Part shown: one piece after another, positions 23,891 through 36,072 of the stretch | Numbering within the stretch: position 1 is the first letter of the stretch | How the letters are laid out: every line of letters starts with the position of its first letter | Source: Glossina fuscipes | Lineage: Eukaryota > Arthropoda > Insecta > Diptera > Glossinidae | Direction: 5' to 3' | Length of the DNA: 64,000 nt | Assembly: GCF_014805625.2 (NCBI RefSeq) | Contig: NW_023998493.1 | Span: 198,321-262,320 of the forward strand | Position numbers and translations under genes: made by a program | Notes under the pieces: model-generated | Databases searched by the model: none | The model's input: the letters and a program-made list of their open reading frames with translations, nothing else | What the model was told of the DNA's origin: nothing

Positions 23891-24399
23891 TACAATTTTC
23901 CTCTTTTAGAACGCCTTAATTGAGTATGTAATCTAAGCTAAGTATATTAAGGTTGACGCGACTTTTCTACACGAAATTTCAAGATCATAAACGTGATATC
24001 CTGTGAGTACATAATAGACGGCAACAATTCTAGTCTTGCGTATTATTAAATCAATTCTCTTGTTAGTCGCGGTGATCAATACACAGGCATAGGCGTGCAA
24101 TGTAGGAGTTACTATTCATATATTTATGCGTATAAATATTTGAAAAGTTGTCTTGTGCCTGTGTAGAAACACAATTACAATATTTAATAGATTTCCATGA
24201 GTCGTCGTGGTAGTTTATATCAAATATTGCTGTATGTCACTTTTTCTTAAAACTTTTCTGTCAAGTCACATAAGCCAAATAATTTTTCTTTTCAATATAA
24301 TTTTTTTTCATTTATTTTTCTTCTTTACTGGCAAAATTTGCTGTTTGTTCAAAAAAAAAAAACTCTCAACAACCCCTCTAAAAGCCCTCAAAATTGACG

Positions 24400-25243
24400 A
24401 TGATTATTAAGCCTGTGTTTTCCCTTGCAATCCGCTACTGCTCTTCGTCCTTGCAGCAAATAAACAATTATAAAACAAGATCATGGGCTCGAAAATTGCT
24501 TGCTAATGCTGAGCTTTCTCGATTTTACAGTGAGAAAAAGGCATTGAATGGAAAGGAACCTAAAAGTGCTGTGATTATATTTGCAAACGGTGCCGAAGAA
24601 ATGGAAGTTGTTATACCAGCTGATGTGTTGCGCAGAGCTAAGGTGGTATAACAAAATAATTTGTTTGTCCCTCACTACTTATTTATTTTCCGCTGATTTT
24701 AGGTCGACGTGATTTTAGCCGGTTTATGTGATAACAAACCGGTGAAATGCAATCAAGGTTTAGTCATAGTTCCAGACTGTGCTATGAAAGATGTGGAAAA
24801 TCGAAAATTTGATGCAATTGTCCTGCCAGGTGGTCTGGAAAATAACCTAGCAATGGCTGAAAGCGATAAATTTGGCGAATATCTTAAAAAGAAAGAAGAA
24901 GAAAGTTACATAGCCGCCATTTGTTCTGGGCCTTTAGCCTTAGCCGCCCATTGCATTGGCAAAGGAAAACGTGTAACTTCTTATCCCAAAATTAAGCCAG
25001 ATTTGGAGTCAATTTATAAGTAAACATGTCCCGCCTCTTTTCAACTAAACCAATCGTTCACTTAAAATAATCAATATTTTTAGGTATGTCGATGATGAAA
25101 AAGTAGTTGTGGATGGTAAGCTAGTAACTAGTCAAGGTCCGGGTACAGCTTTGCTCTTTGCATTGAAACTGGTTGAACTCTTAAAAGATAAACAAGAAGC
25201 CAAAGAAATCGCGAAATTACTTTTAGTCGACAATTATTGTTAG
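24400..25243 (+). CDS. DJ-1: DJ-1/PARK7-family protein, copy 4 (most canonical)
   Basis: Three exons: 24400-24642, 24703-25019, 25084-25243; 239 aa. The start is ATG 24400, which gives an 81-codon first exon exactly as in copies 2 and 3. The leader (MIIKPVFSLAIRYC...) has no acidic residue before Glu38 and ends LSRFYSE, as expected of a mitochondrial presequence. The core has [18 protein letters not shown] with Glu69, LPGG, AAICSGP with Cys155, and TSYP at the His126 position. TSQGPG replaces TSRGPG near the end. The first intron uses donor GTGGTA by homology; a GTATAA three bases later would add one Val. Two AATAAA signals follow the stop within 65 bp. This copy looks closest to a standard DJ-1. 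Confidence 0.88.
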
Positions 25244-26924
25244 GAACAGAAAATCTATAGCAACAATAATGCGTAAATGGAACGGGCAAATAAATTTGAA
25301 ATAAATTTACTAATCCCTTGAAAATATCATAACTTCCTTGAATTCTAGTTTTTTTCGCATAAGCGTACTTTGAAATTTTCGACTTAGTCAAATAATCTAT
25401 GACGTATGAAACCATTTAAGTGAATAAAAAATCGGAAAAGTCCTGAAAAAATCAAGAATCAAAATATAGGCAACATTTGATTGCAGGACAAAATTATGCC
25501 CATGTACTTCTAAAAAAAGTAACGTACAATATCGCTGACTTCCAAAATTCCTGAAATAGGGCATGTGGGCAGCACTTATTAGGCAATGACATATGCAAAC
25601 TGTTGATGTGTTTTCACTTACATGATTTGGGAAAATAAGTATAGGAAGTAACGAGTGGGCTATTCTGGATGAAATTTTGAGACTCAACTTTTTCTAGTAG
25701 GCATGCTAATTGTGTACTTTGTCGAATCTCTGATTTGTATTTTTCTTTTATGTATCTTAAGAACATTCTGAAGGCCTGTCCTGTTACACTTACAAAAGGT
25801 AAAAGATATTTTCTAACCCATTTACGGTATTTATTGCAATAAAATAGCATATCGTTAGTATTCAAAATTCATTTAGTTTCATTAATGAGCCAACAGTCCG
25901 CGAGAAAAATCAAGAGAAGTTCACGTAGTGTTGGAAATCTTATTTATGCAAGTGTAAAGCTGGCTGGATATTTTTTCGATTTGAGCGACTTCATTATAAT
26001 CAAAATGATTAACGAGACTTCATGAAAAAAAGAAAACGGAATAGATTTACGGTACTGCAATAGTGTCAACGTATGTCTCGAAGAGAGTCGCATTTTCGTA
26101 TTCGCCGAGGGCTGACGTCAGGTTGGTCAAGTGTTGTTTATTTGATTCTTCTTAGAATATACACATTTTTAATTAACATGAATTTGTGATAGCAAAGTTC
26201 ATCTTCTTCTTTTTAAGAGGTATTCAACGAGTCAACAATGGATGTCAAACTAGAAATCTCACGGTAGCACGCTGATTAGCATCCCTGCCTGGTAGATTCC
26301 CTTTCAGGGAGTCTTTTGTAAGAATAAATTCTGCTTTAAAGCTTTTCCTGTTATTCTTGATAATCGTGCTTCACAAAAGAAAAAATTCTATGGCTAATTC
26401 ATTGTACTACTATCACTCCACCGCTTCTTACTAGCGAACGAAAGTTTTTTAATGTCTGCCGAGTACGATCGAGCTTATTCGAGACATTGAGAACAACAAA
26501 TCGGCCCTTTTACAATCGGCCCTAATAACAGTTTAATGTTTTCCCTAAATTGTGGCCTTAAGATTTTAAAGATTTCATTTAAGTTTCGTATGCGAAGCGT
26601 TTCTTTAAAAAAATTTTTGAATTTAATGCGAATATTATTTTGGGTTGGAATTGGGGTCTTATCACCGTATATAGAAGTGAAGCGATTGATGTGGAGAGTG
26701 AAATTAATCTCCTATACAAGTTAGCAGTACATAACAAAAAATTATCTGATTCTGTGAATTGCATATGAATTAAGATGCAAGTTTGCCGCACGAAATAATT
26801 GATATAAAGAATTGAAAGTAAACATCATATCGAAAAAGCTACGGCGATAAGCTTAATTCGTAAGGGGAAATAGTGTTAAATTGAGTGCAATCGTGAAATG
26901 GAGTACATAACAACTAAAGGTTTT
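25244..26924. other. Downstream of the DJ-1 array, no gene seen
   Basis: Short open frames on both strands without motifs. Contains the 26405-26520 relative of the 5.3 kb segment. No further DJ-1 exon was recognised. Confidence 0.4.
25289..25305 (+). terminator. Polyadenylation signals of DJ-1 copy 4
   Basis: Two AATAAA hexamers (25289 and 25300), 46-57 bp after the TAG of copy 4. Confidence 0.55.
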
Positions 26925-27520
26925 GCACTCTACACCACTTGTGGTAGAAGTTTGTACGGTTGGATGTAACACGCAGAAGAAATTAGGGTAGACTTGAATT
27001 TTATTATACCGACTGATTCGGATCCACTCCATCCGTCTGTCCGTCCCCGTAAACTTGTGTTTAAACTACAGGCCACCATTTCTGAGACAAGAACGAACGC
27101 TAATGAAAATGATTTCCAGCTGTCTACTCTTTCGGCGTTCTATTAAGAAAATCGCTATGCGGAAAAATATTGCAATTTTCAAAATTTCCCAACAAATTCC
27201 CGCTTTATAATAGTGTTTGCACATTTGGATATTGGTATGAAAAATTTGGTTCGGCTAAAGCATATAACTGATCTTACGAAAACTGAATCTAATTTCCCAT
27301 ATTTCACGGTAAATTGACATAGAAATCAGCCTTACCGACTGTGGAACATGTAGGTTTATTTTCCAGATTCCAAGATATGCCTTTGCATAAAAATAATGTC
27401 TAACTTTTCTTAGCACAAAAATAAGTGAAGTAACTATACTCAGCGAAGTTGTATGGGGTACATAATAGCGGCCTAGTACAACTCTAATGTTCTTACTTTT
27501 TTTGTATAGCATTTGGTTGA
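26925..27520 (+). repeat. Dispersed repeat B copy
   Basis: Begins CTCTACACCACTTGTGGTAG, then CATCCGTCTGTCCGTCCCC, and ends AAGTTGTATGGGGTACATAA before CTAATGTTCTTAC. Both ends of the family are visible here, with an internal deletion relative to the 41.7 kb copy. Confidence 0.6.
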
Positions 27521-27788
27521 AAAACGAGTGACAGCATAACTACATGCTGTTGTATTAAGTTTAACTTAACATATCAAATCCCTTGACTCTTCACATAAGT
27601 TGTTTGTAACCTCATTAAGATTAGAGTTTATGATTTTGCAAGCATTACCTTGAAAAGGCTTAATTTGTTTATAAATAATAGCTGATGTAATTAAACAATT
27701 TTTTGTTTCGTGATAGTTTTACTAAGTTTAACTTCATGCACAGAGCTTAAAACTACTTTTGATAACGTTAACTGAAAATATTTTGATA

Positions 27789-28723
27789 CAGTAAACGCTC
27801 TTTATTCGCAGGGCATATGTTGCATAAATATGCCGCGAATACAGAAACCGTGAATACGGAATGGTAATTTATATGGGATTGTAGGGGATACGTTGCTAGG
27901 TGACAAAATAAAAAAAAATAAAAAATATAAAAAAATCAATTTACTTGAAGTTTTTGAACATTTTGATTAATTATCTTAAGGCTTAGGCAATGGTTTGAAG
28001 AAGTTTGTAATTTTCTTTTGCTTGGCAGTTTTTAAAAGCTCCTTCAATTCAGACTGATACGCAGCAGTCGCATTAGCAATTTGCATCTTAAAAATAAGAT
28101 TTCGTTCAATAGACGGATCAATGTTCATGAAGAAATCGCCAAGGTTATTTGCCATTCTTAACATTCTCCACTAAGATTTTTCAAATTAAATGTCACGTTT
28201 CCAGTGCTTGTTGAAGCCTCTTCTTCAATGGGCTGTGAATTTAATATTTCCTCCAAGTCGGTTTCAGTCGAATCTTCGTCTTGCGATTCAAGCAATTCCT
28301 GAATGTTACTTGATTCTATCTGTTCGAACGCATCTCGTCCTATTCCATTCGCGATTTCGGCTATGTTTGCAGTCAAAGTTTGAACTTGCACTTCATCAGT
28401 TTCCGCAGTCAGAGCAAGCCATAATTTTTTTCAGCATGACTTCGGTGTGTGCGGCTTCAGTTCTTCCAATGATTCTTTTATGTTTACGATGCATTTTGCT
28501 ATGTCAAATTTCTACCTGCATTCCATAACATTCATATCATGATTGGATCCCATACTATCCAATATGGTTTTGAAGGTTCGTCTAATGTAATATAGCTTAA
28601 AGGTCTGGATTAATCTGCGAATAAAGAAATTTGTAGCCGCGAATATAGGAATTGGTCGCATTTTTTTAATCCGCGAATAGTGAAACCGCGAATGAAGGAA
28701 GGGCGAGTAAGGAGCTTTTACTG
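27789..28723 (-). mobile_element. pogo/Tigger-type DNA transposon, internally deleted
   Basis: A 935-bp element bounded by TA duplications (27787-27788 and 28724-28725). The inverted ends start CAGTAAACGCTC at 27789 and, on the other strand, CAGTAAAAGCTC from 28723; about 18 of the first 21 bases match. Inside each end are several GCGAAT-type subterminal motifs. The interior keeps only the C-terminal part of a transposase on the minus strand. TIR type, TA target and C-terminal sequence all fit the pogo/Tigger branch of Tc1-mariner. It cannot move alone but retains ends that a related transposase might recognise. Confidence 0.78.
27976..28505 (-). pseudogene. pogo/Tigger transposase C-terminal remnant
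   Basis: Starting near 28505 the minus strand reads IKESLEELKPHTPKSC.KKLW, then NIAEIANGIGRDAFEQIE, an acidic stretch (SQDEDSTETDLEEIL), and FNLKNLSG. A frameshift near 28160 leads into MANNLGDFFMNIDPSIERN and a lysine-rich end QKKITNFFKPLPKP. The order (KKLW, acidic segment, LKNLS, DPSIERN) is that of Tigger transposases. QKKITNFF fits the PCNA-interacting consensus Q-x-x-I-x-x-F-F, and a PCNA-binding motif has been described for Drosophila pogo. The catalytic DDE core is absent. Confidence 0.75.
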
Positions 28724-28996
28724 TATATAATGCCATATCTGCCGCAACTATTGTTTTAAAGCCATTTGTTTCTTTGATTTATTAGTAAATTTGAAAAATT
28801 ATTAAATTGGATGCATTTTTAGTTGATATGTGAAACTAGGAAATAATGAAAAAAAAAATTTAATTAAAATCGAATAAATTCCATTCACATTTAATTTATT
28901 TGTGTTTCTGGTTTTTTCAGTTACTGCTCTTTCAATATTTATTGTCGTTCATACGTATATTTCTATTAATTAAATGCATGTTATTATCTTCAAAGT

Positions 28997-29033
<37 letters not shown>
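28997..29033. repeat. (ATC)n microsatellite
   Basis: Twelve uninterrupted ATC triplets, about 270 bp to the right of the pogo element. Confidence 0.95.
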
Positions 29034-29859
29034 ATATTTGCTTTTGGTAAAAACAGAAAAGAAGCAAACTTCATATTAGTCACTGCCTATAGTTGTTGCT
29101 GATATTTATTTTCAATCGTGTAGACTTAAGCACAACTCGAGGTTGTTGCCTTAAAACACACAACTTTTCAAATCAAATAGAAGCACTGAAAACTATCTAA
29201 CCTTCATAAATGTATACAATCAAATAATAGGCAATGGTTTCTCATAATGTTACACAAATGCCGTAGTATATCTTGGATGAGTTTAACGTGTTGATTTTTC
29301 CGAATAGTAAAACAAACACTTATGAAACTCGTGCTAAAGTAAGCTGATCGAAATTGAATTGAGTTAGGGCATGAAATTCGGTTAAAGTACAAATCACTTA
29401 TAGAATTATTGATGGCAAATCGTTCCTTTAATGATAGTTATGTGGAGATTACATCTGCGACTTTAACTTAATTCTAACAAAACTTTCATCGAGAGATATA
29501 TACCGGGGACTAGATTAACCGAGTTTTAAAATTTTTCAGAAACAAAGAGCTCCTATATCCCCGTAAGATTAAAGAATACAAGGAATAAGGAGAGTATTGC
29601 AGCGTTCTGCAGTAGTTGTGTTGATGCTTCGAATCAATGTATTACAGTCCGGCATAGGTATGGGGCAATTGTTCTTTAATATATTATTTAGCAAAGATAA
29701 GCCGACTGAATGAATATAAGGTTCTTCAAGTCTATTTTATACACTGGATTTTGGGACGTAAGGCCGAACGCTTAAATTATCTTATTGTAAACTACTCCGC
29801 TTCTTGTACAACGGTATACCAAGGTTGTTGCGGATATTCACAATACACCGATAAACCTA

Positions 29860-30165
29860 GATACACCTTTCATTATACCGAATGATTCAGAAACACTTTC
29901 TGAATCGATTTAAGCTTGTCTGTCCATCCGTCTGTTTTGTTTTCTTTTGTTCAGCCGACAAGCTGCAATTTCTGGAGATATTTTGATGATATTTGATACA
30001 CTGACGTGCTTTTGCCAAAGGACAAAAGCTATTGAAAACGCTTCAGATTATGCCACCTTTTCAACCACTCCCCATACATAGTCTTATTTTGAAAAGTTCT
30101 TATATTAATAGGTGTGCTAGACGAAGTGGTGTAGGCCACTTAATGGCGGACCGCGTTTCACTTTA
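29860..30165 (+). repeat. Dispersed repeat B copy, short
   Basis: Contains CTGTCCATCCGTCTG, GATACACTGACGTGCTTTTG and GAAGTGGTGTAGGCCACTTA. It is a compact version lacking the middle blocks. Confidence 0.6.
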
Positions 30166-30289
30166 GAGTTTTAGTTCTCCTATCAGTCTGATTAAACGTA
30201 AATTAATTATCGAAAGTACATTTGGTTTATTGGCATTATCGACGCATGCACCTATTTTTGGAGTACGATCATTAGAACAGAAGATTAGT

Positions 30290-30540
30290 TTAAATATGTG
30301 CTAAGTCACCGTTTGGAACAAACATTGCATAAGATGGAGTAATCTCTGGTGACATTCTGGTGGCACATTCCAGTCCAATGCAGCAGATGCTTTTTGGCAT
30401 ATGAAACCGAGCGTTATCTTGCTGAAATATGGAACTGTCGGAATTGAACGGCGCTTGTTTTTTAGTTGAACAAAAAAACAATGTTTCCCGGTTATGGTAG
30501 GTAGAGTTGTTTGCGCAATTTATATCCCGTCTTAACAAAT
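30290..30540 (-). mobile_element. Possible Tc1-like transposase scrap
   Basis: The minus strand carries IFQQDNARFHMPKSI, matching the second catalytic block FQQDNARxH of Tc1/mariner transposases. It is followed by LECATRMSPEITPSY, loosely like the W-P-A-R-SPDL-xP block. No clear N-terminal half is found up to 31 kb. Short and isolated. Confidence 0.4.
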
Positions 30541-32381
30541 GCTCGCCGACAAAGTGAAAATCATATCTTAGAAAGCCTATTAAGGGCTTATCGGTATAAA
30601 CAGTGTTTTATTGTATTGGAATCGTACGGAGTCTTCAACTCTGAGCAGCGCTCTGAGCAGAGCTCCTACTATCTAGAACTACATTGTGCTAAGTCAACCT
30701 AGCATAAATTGTAAAGATGTGTTCAAACATGGACTTTAAACATTCATCGCACTGGTAGAGAGTTTTAGGCATCGCAGCGTGTTCATCAAAAAACCATTGG
30801 AGATGCAAAAAACGGGTGTTGATGGTGGTTTTTAAAGCAACCGGTAATGGATGGAGATTCGTAGCTTTATTCGTAGCAAAAATTTTTCACTTTGCGTAAC
30901 AGATATGCGGCGCTGATTCAGCCGCTATTTAGCTATCAGGCTGCTTATAAACTTTTCACATTGTTCAAGGTCCATAAATCAAAAATAACTTGTAGACAAT
31001 AGGATTTTTTTAAGGAGATTCTCGACTGTGCCGCTTTATGTAAGTTGAAACTTTCACTGTGTCTTAGAGTCACAACTTGAAGACGTGTAGTTACGAAAAT
31101 TTTTTTCTAGAATGGCTGCTTTCTATTATATAATTTAAGTTGGGAAGCTTTATACATATATATAAAACAATTATGGCCAGGGAAATTTACTCGTATAAGA
31201 TTGTATAATTATTTACACATATTAATGTGCTTTGGTTGAAAATTAAACGGTTGAGAGAAAATAGGATTGGATCTATCAGGATATAAATATAAAAGTAATC
31301 AAGAAAAACGAACGGGCTTCTTGTTTAGCTTTTTTTCACTTCAATCACTTAGGGGATATCTGTTATTTGTAGGACACCGTGACGTTCAGAAAGAAAATCA
31401 TAGGAAAGTGGTGGCCGCAGATTAGTGAGCACTTTATCAACTGACAAAGCGGACGCTATCGATCAGGAGATTTGAATCCGCAAACGCTGTCTTGGATTCA
31501 TAACTCGTCACATTATACTATTTTCTTATTACATCTACTGTGTGATGGTACGTATATACATACTATTTTTAATTCAAACACCCAGAAAAAAAATACAACA
31601 ATCCGTATGAGTATACACTAGTGATCAATTTGCGTATTCTGATTTTGACGTATTCCTCTGCCCTTCCATTCAGTCATGGTGTGTTGTTTTACTTGAGCTG
31701 CGAAATAGAAACCTGAAGTTTATCTCACATTCTGAGGTTGGATAGCTACAGCTAAAAGTTGCACAAATGAGAAACAGAGAGTGGGTATTAGAAACTTTCA
31801 CATGTTTACGTGGTTTTGTTTTAAGTGCTTGGATGACGACGATTTGATTGTTTAAAGAAAATTATCATGACACTTGGTTTATGAATCCTCAAAACCTGTG
31901 CTGCTGAAACGCATGGAAAGAATTATCTCCTGAATGCTGAATCACCCTAATGCACAATAAACGCCTTGAAGATCGTTTTTGAATGTATTTTTCTCTAGCT
32001 AGTTAGTGGTAAATTACGACAGTCGTTATGTTGGTAAGTAAAATGGTTATCGTTAATAAAACCAATGTCTGCTAGTATAGTCCAATCAAGTAATAGTCTT
32101 AAGAGCAACAACAAAATTAACCGAAAGAATAACAACTCATGCGAATATATTTATTGCAAAATTCTAATAAATTAAAGAAAAAAAAAAAAAACCAAAAAAA
32201 AAATCCACAAAAAGCCCCTTCAACTGAAAATGCAAGCATAATGATGATGAATTTACTCTGCGATGCCTGAGACAGCTTGAATCATTATTAGTTACCAAGT
32301 TTTACATGGGCACATATGAACACATACACACATACGCACACACGTTCAATTTCCGTTACACTAAGCCACTTTGGCACTTAC
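30541..32381. other. Gene-free stretch before transporter exon B
   Basis: No supported gene. On the minus strand this would be intron sequence if exon B splices to 7121. A-rich runs occur at 32175-32215. Confidence 0.4.
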
Positions 32382-32594
32382 ATGAAATACAAATGAAAAA
32401 ATATGAAAAGTGGAAGCGCTTTGAAAACACGATAATAAAAAACACCAAATTTTCTGCCATCGACCGGTATAACCCAAAATTTTATATAAACGTTGCGATT
32501 GTAATAATTCTACTTCGTCGTCATCGTAAGCGATAATATCATTATTGTTAATATTATTGGTATTTAGAAAGACTTCATTTTCTTCGAAAGACAT
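32382..32594 (-). CDS. Orphan or alternative first exon of an SLC22 transporter (B)
   Basis: A 71-codon open exon from ATG 32594 to a GTAAGT donor, ending in phase 0 at FSFVFH. It encodes an Asn/Asp-rich cytosolic tail and then a TM1 with the pattern GRWQKIWCFLLS...FHIFSFVFH. This matches exon 1 of the 1.7-16.5 kb transporter (GEWQMKYC...LHVYAFVFQ) and the 50.1 kb exon in both sequence and splice phase. No SLC22 exon 2-7 set is visible between here and 16.5 kb. The simplest reading is an alternative promoter and first exon joined to the acceptor at 7121, giving a 556-aa protein. It could instead be a relic of a duplicated gene that lost its body. No stop or frameshift is seen. Splicing is inferred. 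Confidence 0.6.
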
Positions 32595-33479
32595 TTTGAA
32601 GACCAAGTATGATCGACTTGTATAACTTAGTTAGATTTAATTACAACTGATGCCAGTAAGCACTTACGAAATAAATGAAACCATCGTCACAATCCAGCGA
32701 GAAGAAAATATTATAATGTAACAGCAGCAAATATACGCTACAGTCAAGGTTTTAACTGTTACAACAGCAACAGCAGCTGCTGTGTGTGATATTTAACATT
32801 AGTATGAACAACTAAAAATAAAATAACAACAACATTAATTATATACAAATAAGAAATAAAGGTAAAAAAAAAATCTCACATCATTTTACGGCATATAATG
32901 AAATGAATTAATGAATTAATATTTAGCAGAATAATTATTAATGAGATTTAAAATCACGTAAGACTGAGCGTTCTCGAGTGCAACTTAACGCGATGCAATG
33001 ACAACAGTTGTTTATTTTTAATCTGTTAGCTTCTTACGTTAGGCGAGGTAGATGGTGGTCAATTCTTTATTGGGTTTGAGAGAAGATGCTTTCCGAAAGA
33101 TTTCTGTTTTATTTTCATGCCGTCAACATGGCTTACATTAGACCTATTAGAAGCTTGTAGGCCAAGAAAGCATGCCGGAAACCCTATAAAATGTAAATAC
33201 GTTATTTATAAAAACGCGAGTTGTGTAACATATGTGTACTATGAGCTTAAAAATTTCTCTAATATGATCAAGTCAAATTTAAAAAAAATTGCCAATGGGC
33301 TGATCCGTAATTTGGGGTGTGATCAATAAGTAAGGTGCTTGAAAAAGGGACACAACTTTATTTTCGACAAAATAAAATTCATGAGCTTTTGCAATCGTTG
33401 CTGTGGTTGTAAACCCGATTCAGTGGTTTGAACCTTTCTACGACCATTCGGTACTTACTACCCATAATGCTTATTCAGT

Positions 33480-33755
33480 ATTTAGTTTTTTTTTTTTTTT
33501 TGAAGTGGCGAAAAATACTCAATAGCACTGGTCCTTAAGCCAAGACTCTTTAATGCACCAAATTTTATCAAAATATCTCAAAAATTACGATTGAACACTA
33601 ATTTACAAGGACAACCATCAGACGGACAGACGGACGGATGCTTAGATCAGTATAATAAAACATGGGTTGATCTTAAGCGCTACTACGTGTTACATACGAC
33701 CGCTCAAATTTAATATATCCTGTACCACAAATGGTGTAGGGTATAAAAAATGGCA
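33480..33755 (-). repeat. Dispersed repeat B copy, short
   Basis: Contains AAAATATCTCAAAAATTACG, GACGGACAGACGGACGGATG and the end CACAAATGGTGTAGGGTATA. Confidence 0.6.
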
Positions 33756-34833
33756 AAAAATGGAACTAAAAGATATCAAGAGCGTTTAAAATAATTTCAT
33801 AACTCAATTCAATTATATTCATTTTCCATCTTTCTCAACCAATTTGATACGAATGCCATATGTAACCAACAGATAAAATCTATATTACGATTATATTCGA
33901 CTTAGCAAGAAAGGTTACAAGAATTCTTTGACTTAAATATAGAGCGCAATTATTCGTTACCTAACCTTCGTATGATTGTTGTTTCTACCCCGCAAAATCC
34001 ATAGCCGAATGGACAAACGGCAAAATTTTCGTGCACATCTAACTCAATGATTACTCATTAGCGATCATCTAAATTGCAGATAGGTTTTACTTTACTTTCC
34101 GAAAGTGAAACAAATTAAGCGAACGTTAATGAATGATAATAATTTTAAAAAGAAAAAAAAATTAACTTGTTTCCTTCACTACCATTTGAGTTGATGTTAA
34201 CATTATATTATTTTTTATCTCAATTAGAAAGCACTCAAAATGGTATTTGCTCGTTGCGTCTTATAAAATAGAGCATTAGCATGCCAAGAGTGTAGTTATA
34301 TTAACTGCAGCACGTTTTGCGTTTGTTAGCATTTTTTTTTTTTTTCTTAATTAATTGTAAAATTCCCATAACGCAGCATTTAGTTGAATTTCAAACGCAA
34401 TTTGCATTCGCTTTCAATAGAAGTTTCGTTTGAACTGACTCATTAAAAAAAAATCTATTTATTTATTTAATTAAAAGGCAGGTAAGATGACAGGTTCTTG
34501 ACCTTAAATTGATGTTTAATTGACATTTGCTGAGCAATTTCAATATACTCAGGTCACCGTGATCGTTTAAAAGTCAAACAAATATCTCGTGTTATTGTAA
34601 TGTACCAGTAATGGTAGAAACAATTGTACATATGGCTTTGTGAGCCTTTCTGTGTCAACTACCTGCTACCTAGCATAAGCGACACGCGAATACAAAAGAA
34701 GATTTGATTCTTGCACATGCACACATAGCCATGCGTTATCTGGATTACTTCCTCTTAAGCACAGAAATTTTCAAAGTAACACCAATACTCAAATTAAATT
34801 GTGCGAATGTCGAATATTGGAAATATTTTTTCT

Positions 34834-36072
34834 ATTATTATTATTATTATTATTATTTTAATTTTAGACTAATGAATTGAATTTTTAGACTAAAAAAAGA
34901 GACATTGAGCACTAGCAACACAGGCTATCGGCTCTAATTTAAATAAATGGATATTAGATAATAAGCTTAGTAGTATTAATAAAGTAAAATATTGAATTGA
35001 TATTTTGTTCTGAAGTTGATTGTAGAATGTTCAAAGGGTTAATCGTTCCAAATGCAATACTTCTAGCCAAGGAAAAGTTGAGGCAGTCGCAGAGAATGTG
35101 CTTTATAATAAGAGTTTGTCCACAACAGCAGATTGGGGGAGAAGACTTCTTCAGGATCCATTGGTGAATTGCAATTGTATGACCAAGGCGAATTCTCGAA
35201 AATGTTTGGATCTTGGTTTTCTCAACATTTGTTGGATATAGAGGTGGAGTTAATTGAGGGTTAATGCAAGAGTAGTGTTGATGATGGTATTGTAAATTTC
35301 CTTCTGCAATTTTCTCTTTAACTTTTCTTCCAATGTATCTTTGAAGATCCAACTTTTGCATGACATCATCCATAATTAGAAGAGCAGAAGCAGCATACTT
35401 TGCCGCTCGATCAGCCTGCTCATTTCCCAGTAAACCGATGTGACTTGGTACCCATAACATTTTAATTTTTCCGTCGGGTGTAGTAATTATATTCCTTAAT
35501 TTGTTGATGGTGCTCCATCTCGAAGTCGAAGGGTTCCGGGTAGCTAGTAATACAGACAAACTGTCAGTAGCAATGACGGTTTTGAGTTTGTTTTTATGGG
35601 CAAGGTTGGCAGCGTGAAGGATAGCTCTGGCTTCGGTTATGAAAGTTGAAGTGCTTTCGTGAAATATGTGGTTGAGAAGAACCCGTGCGCATCTACCACC
35701 GCGCAAGCAGGAGGCAGACCAGGAGATTTTGAGCCGTCTGTGTACAAAAGATTCCAACCAGTATTGTCCAATACTTGGGTTTTCTCAGCTATTAGATTCC
35801 TGAAGACGTAATTTGGAGTATCTTCTTTCTTGTGCCTAGACAGTGAGATGTCAAAAGAGCAGTCTTTCAAAATCCAGGGAGGTTTAACACCAAAAGAGCG
35901 GGAAAGTTTTAAGGGAATGTTCAATTCCTTTGCGATGCACAAAAAATGGTCAATTGCAGATGGTGACTTTGGAATTTTCTTCGCAATAATAATCTTTCTT
36001 ACGTCATCACCGAGAATGGATTTGTTTGAATTAAGAAGCTTAGGGACTATTTTAGCTTTTAACTTTTATTTT
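34834..36072 (-). mobile_element. I-like non-LTR retrotransposon, 5'-truncated, RNase H end
   Basis: The minus strand from about 36060 reads KSILGDDVRKIII...DHFLCIAKELNIPLKLSRSFGVKPPW, then the RNase H core: LLYTDGSK, ITEARAILHA, ATDSLSVLL, WVPSHIGLLGNEQADRAAK. A Cys/His-rich tail follows (ICCCGQTLIIKHILCDC), and the frame stops at 34954. A frameshift near 35640-35655 splits the RNase H domain between the first Asp and the Glu. After the stop, the element ends in TAA repeats (34834-34858 as ATT on the plus strand). An RNase H domain plus a (TAA)n tail in place of poly(A) is characteristic of the I clade. The reverse transcriptase and endonuclease are missing, so it is a dead 5'-truncated copy. 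Confidence 0.75.
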
